Notes under the pieces: model-generated
Told to the model about the DNA's origin: nothing
Seen by the model: only the letters and a program-made list of their open reading frames with translations
The model's database searches: none
In this document: positions 31,601 through 41,755 of the stretch, one piece after another
Layout: the number at the start of each line of letters is the position of its first letter
How positions within the stretch are numbered: the stretch's first letter is position 1
DNA from: Cydia pomonella
Taxonomy: Eukaryota; Arthropoda; Insecta; Lepidoptera; Tortricidae
DNA: 64,000 nt
Assembly (NCBI RefSeq): GCF_033807575.1
Contig: NC_084706.1
Span: 23,412,725-23,476,724, forward strand
Reading direction: 5' to 3'
Program-made: the position numbers and the translations under genes

Positions 31601-33534
31601 CTCTTGCCCGTTTTCCCGCTGACTTTATAATTAAATATTATAATCTTGTCATCTATCCCGCAGATCGTCGATGGCCATGTGAGCACCAGAACAGAGAAAA
31701 TCTTAAACCTTGGTTTGTAATCTATGCGAACACGCTCTGGCCAGTTGCTGGCCAGCGTGTCAGATCACAAAAAACAACGGGTTGCACTCCAGGAGTGCCG
31801 GCAGAAGTAAAAACTTGAATATTAACGTTGTGCATTTTTGATATTTTGGAATGATTAGGGAATAATTTTGCACGAATTGCTTTAATTATCAGTATAAAAG
31901 TACCATCATTTATGTGGTAAAATACAATATTCGTTTATTGCGCTATCGTACACAAACATGACAATTTATATTACGTTAAAAGTTTAACACTTTTGAACTA
32001 TTACAATTAAAGTTTATCTCTCAGAAAAATCAACTTCCATCCATGACAAGCAAAGAAGCCGGGCAAAAATAAGAGCTTGGTAAAAGGTCTCTTATTCACA
32101 ACACGCTATTAATTTTTATCTATGAGTAAATGAGAACAATTTGCAATTACTTTCGTTTTTCAGGCTTGTCACATAGATTTAAAAGCGGCCAAGTGCGAGT
32201 CGGACTCACCCATGAAGGGTTCCGTACCATTTATGACGTATTAAAAAAACTACTTACTAGATCTCGTTTAAACCATTTTTTGATGGAAGTTTGTATGGTA
32301 ATGTGTATCATATATTCTTTTTAGTTTTATCATTCTGTTATTTATTGATGTTCGTTTTAGATTTCCGATACTATAGCGCCAATACTGAACAGAGTCGGCT
32401 TGTGAGGTACCTCATTGTTTGTAAATAAGTATAAAAATGTATTCAAATATATATCAGTGAAAGTGTTAGGTATAAATCAATCTCATTAAATACACATCTG
32501 CAAACGTCACTTTATCTAATTCAGGATACAAGTTTACAATACTTAATCTATGCTATGCAATAAATAACCTATAACTAAGAACATTATAAAGCCTTAAAAT
32601 CATTATATAAAAGTGAAACCAAACATACATCTCTTTCACTATTAAAATACTCGCGTGAAAAATGGACACTGTAAAGCATTCAAGGATGTATGTATCCCCG
32701 CCTGTCTGTAACATATAGGCATACCGGACTGCGACCTCGGTCCGGTCCGAGGCCTGATTGATCGTATGGAAGGTGTTCCACCTCCACCCAAAGAGTATAA
32801 TAATATGTATATGTTTTGGTTCCACCGTAGGTTTTTTTTTATAGGACGTCGGTGGCAAACAAGCATACGGCCCGCCTGATGGTAAGCAGTCTCCGTAGTC
32901 TATGCACGCCTGCAACTCCAGAGGAGTTACATGCGCGTTGCCGACCCTAACAACCCTCCCTCCCCTCGTTGAGGTCTGTTAAGGACGCAGTTTTATGATC
33001 TATTCCTACTGATATCCATGCTAATATTAGAAATGCTAAAGTGTGTCTGTCTATTTACGCTTAAACCGCTGAACCGATTTAGTTAAAATTTGGTATAGAG
33101 ATAGTTTAAGGCCCAGAGAAGAATATAGCATAGTTTTTATCCCGGAAGTCATCCCTTAAGAGGGTGGAAAGTGGAGTGGAAGTGAAATAATTGATGCATA
33201 GCCTGATAATTAATGTAAGCAATAAACATAATATGCCTAAATTGAATGATTGCCATTATTTTTATCTAGGCGTTATAGTTGCCTCTTAAATACGGTAGTC
33301 TATATGGGGAATAAAAAAAAACAAATTGGATAAAAAATAAACTACCCAAATAACTAATTTCACGCAGACGAAGTCGCGGGCAGAAGCTATCCCTGCGAAA
33401 GTATCCCTGTCTGTCATCACGCTTAAACCGCTGAACTGATTTAGAAGATATTTGGAAGCCCAAGGAAGGACATAGGATATTTTTTATCAACGCAGATGAA
33501 GTTGTGGGTAGAAGCTAATCCCATAATTTATCAG
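31601..33534. other. Repeat-filled spacer between convergent nej and DHDDS
   Basis: Contents in order: a relative of the AT-rich foldback of 14519 (31810-31925); AGCGGCCAAGTGCGAGTCGG with GAAGGGTTCCGTA (32185-32330), a block I remember as widespread in moths; a fragment at 32830-32990 with CCGCCTGATGGTAAGCAG; an AACCGCTGAACCGATTTAG block (33010-33190); and two GCAGA(C/T)GAAG repeats (33355-33520). I see no gene here. Confidence 0.55.
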
Positions 33535-36500
33535 TTATGTAATATATTTCTCCAACTGCTGCCATCGCTTGTGCTCTAGCTTGTCCCTGAACGTTCGCTT
33601 CCGGTCGCTTAAGTCTATTTCCGGCGTACGCTCAGTGGCGTGTCTCTGGAAGTGTATGATGGCGGCCAGCAGGTTCCAGATGGTGAACTCGGGCCAGAGC
33701 ACGTCAGTGAAGTACAGCACGGTGTCGGAGATCTGTAATTACAGGAAATAACTTGAGCCCAATGAATAAGGTTAGACGAAAGTGACCCAGGGCACCAAAG
33801 TTGTGACCGTTTTGGGTGGTTGCAAGGTTGGTGTAACGTAACGTGATCGACCGGGTCAAGCATTGTAAGTTACAATTGGATAATATGACCAGATAATTGA
33901 TCGGAGTCACGCCGTTTTGTCGCCAAAATAGTGTTTACTTTGAACTTAACCCAAGAGCCTACCTAATCGTACTTAAGTTAACAGTTCGATGAAATTTAAA
34001 TAATATTCAATTGGGACAAATTTGCATTTGTATTGTGATTTCGTATGATGAGCACGGATATTTATTCCTGAGTCATGGGTGTTTTCTATGTATTTGAGTT
34101 TTTATATATTATATATATCATTGCCTAAGTACCCTCAAATATCAAACATTTATTCAGCAAATAGGCCACAGGGGCACTTTTACATGTCCATTTTTACAAA
34201 CAATAAAAATTACAAATATGGAATCGATGAAATAATAAATACTTTATTAGAGATGTATACTGTCTCTAAATGTCAAATTACACAAAAAAAAACTATGATA
34301 AAAAATAAGACCAACAAATACTAAAATTCTTTAGAGATGTATAAGTCTCCAAGTGTTAGAGATAAAATATAAAAAAATATATTAAATTATCCTTAGAGAT
34401 GTAGAGGGTCTCCAAGGATTGAATTCTTATATAAATAATTAAAAGACAAAAAATTTAATCAGACAAGAACCGAATGAAGTGTCACACAAGCCTTATTTAG
34501 CTTACTGTGGGACTTAGTCATTTTGTGTAATAATGTCTTATATAAATAATACTTAAATTTATTGTTTCGTTCAATTTTCAAACAACGCAAAATCAACTCT
34601 ATTTCCTACACATAGGTTCAAATCTCAGTGGAAAATTTTGGATTTTTCATTAGTATGTCTACAGACATTACGTTTACGTTAGGATACTTTTATGAAATTT
34701 ATATGTATGTTAGTTTGTAAGGTAATTTTTTGCTTGATAATACCTAAACGATTCTTTTGATAATTTTGAGCAGTAAGTAGATCGCATCTTTGCCATCATG
34801 CCAGCTCGAGATCTTAGCCAGTGAAGTCAAAAAGCCTGACTCCACCTGAAGTCCTAACATCATCAGGCGAGCTCTAGAGTCTACCATCAGCTCCTCATTT
34901 AAATATCGCGTCGTCTTGATGTAAAAACTACCTGGCACAGCATACAGTCTAACAGCCTGACCTCCTCGAGGTCCTGACGCGGTGTTACGGGCTTAGTTCT
35001 AACGTCTCTGACATATGATCCTCCTCAGTGCCTCGTTGCGAACATATTTCATTAAAACGTGGTGAACATCTATTTTATTACACTCTGGGCAGTTTGGTGG
35101 CACAGCTGATTTAATAAGGTGCTTGTATTTATTTGATGGAACAATAACGTCATAAGACGGCCTAACGCCACTAACATTCTCCCTCCCCTATGACTCACAT
35201 CCTTGATGTATGTAATGATGTACATTACCTGCCATAGCATGAAGTCAGAAAGCCTGACCTCCCCTGAGGTCCTGACGAGCAGGTCGGGCGGGCTCAGCTC
35301 TAACGTCTCTGACAACAGCTCCTCATCTATATCTTCAGCAGTCAGTTCGTTATTCCTCACGCCTTCAATTAATTGCGACGCAGCGCGAGTGATTTCATCA
35401 CGAGCTGGAATGGTATATAGTTTCAAGACCTGTACAAGCGCAATAGTAACACCCGTTTGCGAGGCCACCAATATAAGTTAATATCTGAACTGTCTAAAAA
35501 CAACCCCCGCAGACATTTTCTCAGCAACAGAATTCAAAGCGTTGAAAAAACTACCAGAAGACGTGGTCTCAGCACTGAATGTCAATCAGTTTTAGTACAG
35601 ATTAGATAAATACTTAACCAGCACAAAGAATACATTTTAAGTGAAGATCACTCGGATACAGGCAACTATCAGTTATTTCAACTACCTGCCTGATTAATAA
35701 ATAATAATAATAGTATCAAATTATTTATTTATTTAAATTTTATTGCACAATATAACAAATAAAATACAGCTGATAATCTAGCTTGTCGCTATGTGATGAT
35801 GTTAGCTAAACAGTTGTAAAGTTTTTGAAGCTGGATGTCTGATTTTTGACGTGACAACGTCTTATAATTCGATGGAGCCGGCTGCACGCACGAAAAAACA
35901 TGACGCATGCGGCGTTACCTCGCTCTGAGGCGTTCCATTTAAGGCTTGAAGTGCAAGCGAGAGCGCGCGACGAGCGACAAAGAGGCACAATCGGCCTCCG
36001 CGTTCGGCAGCAATTGTATTTATGCGTACAAATAAATGTAACTTGATCAATTCAATTGTGATTTCCATTTAACTCCTCTATATCCATACAAAATATCTAT
36101 CAAACAAATAAAATTAAAATTTTCTTTTGAAAAATTAAACCATTCCATCAGTATTTTCTTATGACGTTGTCACGTTCAACTATCGTCAGTAAACCGACTT
36201 TACAGACAACCGTTTTTTTTATTCAAGTCTTTGAATTGATGTTCATATCATAGAAATCATATATCCCAACAAAATTCAGTCAATATCCAGATATTTTTAA
36301 ATTGGGAAATTGTATAATTTTGAGTATTACAGCAAGTTACCAGTGTAAGAATAAGCAATGTTGAGCCTCAGCTTATTGTTGTGTCTGGTCAAGAGCATAG
36401 CCTTGGCTACAAGTGCCCGCAGATCATCCGGCAGCAGTGTCAGGCGTCCCGCAACGTGAAGTCTCACACCCCACTCGTTTATCTGGTCGCTGTGGAAAGT

Positions 36501-37439
36501 AAAACATAATATTTCTTATTTTTAATGTACCCGTAGGGTAAAAAGGGACCCTATTACTAAGACTCCACTGTCCATCTCTTACCAGGCTGTATCTCATGAA
36601 CCGGGATAGACAGTTGAAATTTTCCCTCAGTGGGCAAGTCCAACTCACACTTGTTTTTTTTTTCCTAGCTTTTACTCCCTGCCAATTTGCACAGGGTGAA
36701 TTCTCCAATGTCGGTGTTGACTTTCACACGAGAGGAGAATGTTCGGTATAATATTTTGAGCTTGTGGAAGGATGTAGTAGGGATCATTATTTAAAGAGCT
36801 TTGACACCTTTATGACAATGTTGCTCTATATTTATACAAAATGTGACTTCATCTTCTATTTAATCCCAATGCAACAAGTTGACCTATCCATATCATAAAA
36901 TTATCAAAATCTATGATCTGGCTATGACATTTCAATATCTAGTACCCAATGCAGAAGCCTTAGGTTGCTGTGGGACTAAGTTGACTTGTGTCAGATGGTA
37001 TTATAATATTTATGTATTTGGAACAACTTACATTTCATCTAGTAGTCTTTGGAATTTGTCTCGAGCCAGATCCATCAAGCCATTAACCTCTTCTTCTGTC
37101 CTTTTAAAGTTCTCTATACTAAATGCATAGACAGTAACCTCGGGTATGCCTAGGTCCAGACACCACTGTAATAAAAAAAATATTAATGTACAATAACAGT
37201 AATGTTATTAACAGTGTAAATACAAAGACATTCTTTTGTAATTTTACCTTTAATGTTTCTGACAGTTTATTGAATCCTTCCGAATGCCCCTTACTACTGT
37301 GTACACTGTGTTTTTTAGCATATCTACGATTCCCATCCATTATAAAAGCGATATGCTGAGGTACACGGCCGCACTTAACAACTTTTATACAGAAAAGTTG
37401 GAAAAAAGAAACACTGTTTTCATTTACCCAAGTAGACAT
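33535..37439 (-). CDS. DHDDS: Dehydrodolichyl diphosphate synthase catalytic subunit (cis-prenyltransferase)
   Basis: Makes the long cis-polyprenyl diphosphate for dolichol, the lipid carrier of protein N-glycosylation, at the endoplasmic reticulum together with a Nogo-B-receptor-type partner. Coding is complement(join(33535..33732, 35229..35404, 36341..36489, 37032..37165, 37248..37439)), 282 residues; GT-AG junctions and phases all agree. Motifs: HIAFIMDGNRRYAKK with catalytic Asp35, GFNKLSETLK, VTVYAFSIENFKR, LMDLARDKF, and the substrate-binding RTSGEVRLSDFMLWQ. It is shorter than the human enzyme at the C-terminus. The chosen start (MSTWVNEN) matches the human MSWIKEGE start. It runs divergently from RTRAF, 418 bp away. 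Intron 4 carries decayed copies of the adjacent exon. Confidence 0.95.
34044..34549 (+). mobile_element. SINE-related fragment split by an AT-rich insert
   Basis: 34044-34137 (GATGAGCACGGATATTTATT and TCATGGGTGTTTTCTATGTA) and 34481-34549 (ACAAGCCTTATTTAGCTTAC) are consecutive parts of the tRNA-SINE body. About 340 bp with three TTAGAGATGTA-type repeats separates them. The tRNA head is missing. Confidence 0.6.
34796..34901 (-). pseudogene. Decayed copy of DHDDS exon 4 (ghost copy A)
   Basis: GTGAAGTCAAAAAGCCTGAC, TGAAGTCCTAACAT and CAGCTCCTCATTTA align in order with exon 4 (35229-35404) at ATGAAGTCAGAAAGCCTGAC, TGAGGTCCTGACGA and CAGCTCCTCATCTA. Only the 3' half of the exon is represented. 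Substitutions break the reading frame. Confidence 0.7.
34928..35027 (-). pseudogene. Decayed copy of DHDDS exon 4 (ghost copy B)
   Basis: ACCTGGCACAGCATACAGTC, AGCCTGACCTCC, GAGGTCCTGACG and TTCTAACGTCTCTGAC follow exon 4 in order, including the bases of the splice donor (AC|CTG on the plus strand). It lies between ghost copy A and the real exon. Confidence 0.72.
35405..37031 (-). other. DHDDS introns 3 and 2
   Basis: Around 36341-36489 (exon 3) the introns are AT-rich. On the plus strand 35512-35610 includes GCGTTGAAAAAACTACCAGA and an AGATTAGATAAATACTTAAC block like the end of a LINE reverse-transcriptase frame. I see nothing else. Confidence 0.4.
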
Positions 37440-37857
37440 GACGAACAATTTTCCACTACAGTAAAGCTTTCAGCAGTAAAGTTTTCTTAAATTTTGGAAA
37501 TACACATAGTATGATAGTATAAAATAAAAACACGTAATCTTTTATCAACAGAGTGAAGGTACGTTCGTAAACGACCGACAAGTGACAATGACAGTTTGTC
37601 AAACTGGACTATTTTAAATCATGATCATTTCTGAACATACCCCGCTGACGACTGAAGTATAGTCGCTTTTTTCTTTAACTCGAATGGCTTATGCATTATC
37701 ATACTGAAAATAAATAATAAAATGGCAACATTATTGATTCAATTGTCAAAAGATTTTTAACCTACGCTTTGCAGTGCACACGAAAACTATATTTAAAAAA
37801 TTATATTTTTATTTTCGCAATAGTACGCCTAGTTATAGTAACATAATTATGAATAAC
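37440..37857. promoter_or_regulatory. Divergent promoter region between DHDDS and RTRAF
   Basis: The start codons are 418 bp apart and face away from each other, with no TATA box at a convincing place on either side. Position alone suggests a shared bidirectional promoter. Confidence 0.5.
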
Positions 37858-39674
37858 ATGTTCAAACTAAAACTGTCCGCACTGGGACACCCAAATCCTG
37901 AGAGCTTCAACTGCAATGGTCAGTATATTGTTAGCCGGGTCATATGGTTTGCTTTACTCAGGCTTCTTCTAATTTTTCGAAATTGTTACAGATAAAACCG
38001 AGTACAGAAGTGTAGTTCTATGGTTAGAAGACCAGAAGATAAGACATTACAAAATTGAAGAGCGGGAAGGGCTTAGGCAAATCGAAACGGACGAATGGGA
38101 TGCGGCGTATGATACATATCAGAGGGACCTCGTAAGCCCTGTTATTGAGGGCTCCCCGAATGAGCAGCTAAACTGGCTGATGTCGTATGCCGTCCGGTTA
38201 GAATACGCTGACAATGGTGGGATTTTCATAAATTATTTACCTTTGTTTCCCAACACATTAACCCAGGCATTCCGAATGCTAAATATATCACAATAATAGT
38301 AAAAAAAAGTAGTTAGTTTAAAAAAATCTGCAATCTTTTTTCTAATATCAAATTCTTATTTTTACAGCTGAGAAGTATAAAGAAATCAAAGTAGAGCAAC
38401 CCAAACAAGCTACGCCTAATGTAGTATCTTCAAACCCATTGGATAATCTTGATTGTAAGTATAATATTTTAAATACATCTACTTTCACCATTGCTATTGG
38501 GTGAATCAACTTTTTTTGTGTTGTCATCCTGTCCCATTGTCCAAGGGACAATACTGGCACAGTTTGTTCGGAGAGATGTGGTATGATGATTAAATAACAC
38601 GGCCAGTGGATGGCCTGTTATAGAAATGGCTTAAAACTGTCACAAAAATGCATGTTTGATATATTAATAACACTAGACCCTACTCTAAGATTGTTACCCA
38701 CTGTTACAACCTTCCTGACATTCACGATATAATCAACAAGAGAACTATCAGCGTTTATCGGATAGTGTTGTAACTGCTCCCTCGGTCAATGTTTTTAAAA
38801 ACAGATTGGACAAGTGGCTTTTAAACAATAAGTTAGACTGATGTGATACGACTTTACACTGTGTGACATAGGCTCATCAGCTAAATAGCTGCTCGCTTAT
38901 AATTATATAATAATAATACTCAGTGTTGTGTTCCTGCCGGTGATTTTGCCATAGTTTAGGGTCGGCAACACGCGTGTAACTCTGGAGTTGCAGGCGTACA
39001 TAGGCTACGGAGACTGCTTACCATCAGGCAGGCCGTATGCTTGTTTTCCACGAATGTAGTATATAAAAAAAATAGGATAAAATGAGGATTTCAAGAGTGG
39101 TGTCCTAAGGACAAAAAAAGCTGTAACCATGGCAACAAGTGACACTAAAGAGATGATTCAGCCAATTACAATAGGAAAAGTCTTATTCAACATTATACAA
39201 TCATGATTTAGTAGTCACGCATTTTGAATTTTTTCTATTCTATGTAATGGCATTAAAGGCAAAACATTACATTAGATGCATCCTTTTTATTGTGCTTAAC
39301 ATGAATAATATTTATATAATTGCCAAAAATTGGACATAGAATAAAATTACTTCTTGTAAAATTGATTATTTCCAGTTTCCAGTCCAGCATTCAAGCAAGG
39401 CATTGACAGAGTATCAACCCTGGCTGGAATTGGTCCTCATCCTGATCCCAAGCTCCGGCTGGCAGCTTTGGCCAAGATCCTGAAAACAAATCCTCACCCC
39501 GAACCCCCCGCAAATGAGGCTAACCTCGTCCAGCAACCTGCTGATGTCCTGACGCTCCTCTTTGTCCAGGATTTGCGGGACTTGCAAACAAAGATTAATG
39601 AGGCATTGGTAGCAGTCCAGAAAGTGACTGCTGATCCTCGCACGGACACAAGGCTGGGCCGTGTCGGAAGATAA
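37858..39674 (+). CDS. RTRAF: RTRAF (C14orf166/hCLE) RNA transcription, translation and transport factor
   Basis: Small conserved protein of the tRNA-splicing ligase complex and of cap-binding and RNA-transport particles. Coding is join(37858..37918, 37992..38216, 38368..38454, 39376..39674), 223 residues, GT-AG with matching phases. Motifs: LSALGHPNPESFNC, VVLWLEDQKIRHYKIEER, NWLMSYAVRLEYADN and the near-invariant ending LRDLQTKINEALVAVQ, DPRTDTRLGRVGR. An in-frame ATG three codons upstream (MNNM) exists; I chose the inner Met because human RTRAF begins MFRRKLTALD. AATAAA signals lie at 39965 and 39993. Intron 3 holds a LINE fragment. Confidence 0.95.
38680..39070 (+). mobile_element. 3' end of a LINE in RTRAF intron 3
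   Basis: A reading near 38760-38841 ends VFKNRLDKWLLNNKLD and stop, typical of the C-terminus of non-LTR reverse-transcriptase proteins. After it come GTGTTCCTGCCGG, GTTGCAGGCGTACATAGG and ACCATCAGGCAGGCCGTATG, then an A-rich tail near 39065. The same 3' block recurs at 60000-60160 and, inverted, at 32830-32990. Confidence 0.7.
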
Positions 39675-40773
39675 TTATATTTTGTTAAGTTAACATTCGC
39701 CTCAGTGTAAAGGAAGTTTTTTGGGACAGTTTTTTTAGATTTGTTAACCCTTGCATGTCATAGCTGTCTGTTTAATAGAGTTGAATATTATAACTGCCAT
39801 ATATGGCTTCATGTGGTAGTCACATTTGGTATAAAATATTAAATTCTAAGGTAACAGATCTATAGTAAAATCCATTACTAAGAGAGACCTATGCCACTGA
39901 TTATTCCTAAATTGAATGCTGTGCAAGTTGAAATCTTAAAATTCCTTTCCACTGAAGGCAAAGAATAAATTTAAGATAATGCTAATCTTGTAATAAAACT
40001 TGATCTTAATCATTTCTTTACAGAAATGAGAACTGATGTCCCATTATTTCTATATGATTAAATTATACTAAAATAAGATATTAATGTTTTATTTAATTAT
40101 ACCATAAGTGATGGTAACAGGTATATTCAAGTGTACCAAGCGTAGGTAATGCAATGGAATACAGGTGGTGGCAGTAGCCATAGTTTAGCTTCTGCTGCCA
40201 ATTGTACCTACAGTCGACCAAGCTAAGTTGGCAGCGGTTTTGATAGCCCAGCCTGTACAAGAGTTAACCGTTTGACCGCCAAAGACGTCATATGACGCGC
40301 GCGGCTACAGCCCAATATCAACCTTCATGCATGCATGCATGACAAGGTTCACGATTACGCGCCGCGTGCGATAGGCGTGGCGTTCAAAAGGTTCAGTAAA
40401 ATAATAATAATTTCATAGATGTTTGACATTTAGTATAACACTTGCACTGTTATGGCTATCAAAACCGCTGCCAATTTATCTTGGTTTGACTCTAGAGTGG
40501 TTTCAAGTACATTTAAGAAGAGTATCATTCTTTAATGCATGTATACAATGTTTTGACAGCACTCAAGGTTAATTCCATAAACCTCTATAAATGCAGAATC
40601 TGAGAATGCCATAAAATATACCATTGACTAAGTACATTAAAAATTATGGCAAAAGTCAGATTACAAGAAATCAATATTTAACTATAACAAACGTTTTTCA
40701 ACATGTTACATCATCTCAAGACCTAAACTACATTATTAATGTTGTGAATTTATGACTAAATTTCAGAAGTAGG
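39675..40773. other. Spacer between convergent RTRAF and Tim8
   Basis: Holds the RTRAF 3' end with its AATAAA signals and the foldback at 40213-40490. A short CATGCATGCATGCATG run lies at about 40327. Confidence 0.6.
40213..40490. mobile_element. Foldback element, GACCAAGCTAAGTTGGCAG family, copy 1
   Basis: The left end GTCGACCAAGCTAAGTTGGC with GGTTTTGATAGCCC pairs with the right end GGCTATCAAAACCGCTGCCA and TTGGTTTGAC. The central part (GCGCGCGGC) also folds. A second, shorter member is at 56916-57064. Confidence 0.85.
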
Positions 40774-41121
40774 TCAGTGCATGCCGCCTCCCTTCTCCAG
40801 CATCTGGGCAAATCTGTTCGTGATGAGGAGAGATACGTCAATAAAGCGCTCCACACAGTTGGTGATGCAAGTCTCTGTACGGCTGTCCAGTTTGGCACCT
40901 GGCTTGTCCACGCACTTCTCCCAACAGAAGTCGTTGAACTCGTGTATCTAAAAATTTACAATCCGATTAATTTATTGTGATTAAACATTAAAGGATGGCT
41001 ACGATAAGCGCTTGTACGATACCTGAGCATGGAACTGAGCTTTCTGTTTTTCTACCATGAGAAAATCTTGGAGTTCAGAGTCTCCAGCCTTCGAACTTCC
41101 AAAGTCAGACAAATCGCTCAT
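40774..41121 (-). CDS. Tim8: Tim8 small translocase chaperone of the mitochondrial intermembrane space
   Basis: Ferries hydrophobic precursors (such as Tim23 class) across the intermembrane space as a hexamer with Tim13. Coding is complement(join(40774..40947, 41023..41121)), 90 residues. The twin CX3C pattern is complete: CWEKC and, 16 residues later, CITNC, separated by the signature VDKPGAKLDSRTET. ELQDFLMVEKQKAQFHAQIH and ERFIDVSLLITNRFAQML are also typical. No presequence, as expected for this family. The single 75-bp intron is GT-AG. The same strand carries ADAL upstream. Confidence 0.96.
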
Positions 41122-41755
41122 GACTGGTTTTTTATTGTATAATTAACGTCTTAATTTGTTATACTTTGTATCAGATTCGATACGGGAAATTTATAGGTTA
41201 TCCTTATGTCAATTCAACTGTCATTTGGAACGACTGCTCTATTGTCTATGGACAAATATTGTATTCAAGGCAAAGACTATTTCATTATGCCAACTAGTGC
41301 TTGCACATGACAAATGTAGCTGGACATGCGGTTTTAGATGTAGGAATAATTAAAATCAAAGTAGGCGAGGGGCTTACTACTTCCTTAGGGCTCTTCTACA
41401 CGATAGCCCAGCGTAGGCCAGTCTAAGGGACGCAGCTATGCAGTGAAATGAGATAGTAATATCACTTGCTCCCTCTAACGCATAAATGCGTCCCTAGAAC
41501 TGACCTACGCTAGGCCATCGTGTAGAGGAGCCATTACGAAGCAGTGCATGCAGTTGGATGACATTATTAGATCTTATCAAATACTAAACATACAATGCCT
41601 TTAGTAAATAAGGTGCTCATTGAACATTGTGATTTGTTTACAAACACATCTGAGATATTTGATTAAAATGCAAAATAATGATACACGAAGTTTTAGAAAT
41701 ATAAGAGTAACATTTATTATAATATAATTAAACTTGTACCTACAGTACAAAACTT
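41122..41755. other. Spacer between Tim8 start and ADAL stop
   Basis: Contains the foldback at 41388-41534 and the ADAL polyadenylation signal (AATAAA on the minus strand, 41713-41718, about 40 nt after the stop). The Tim8 promoter must lie here; no clear element is seen. Confidence 0.6.
41388..41534. mobile_element. Foldback element
   Basis: GGGCTCTTCTACACGATAGC with CCAGCGTAGGCC at the left pairs with CTACGCTAGGCCATCG and TGTAGAGGAGCC at the right. Related TCGTGTAGAGGAGCCAT wording occurs near 27530, in the centre of the large nej-intron foldback. Confidence 0.8.
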
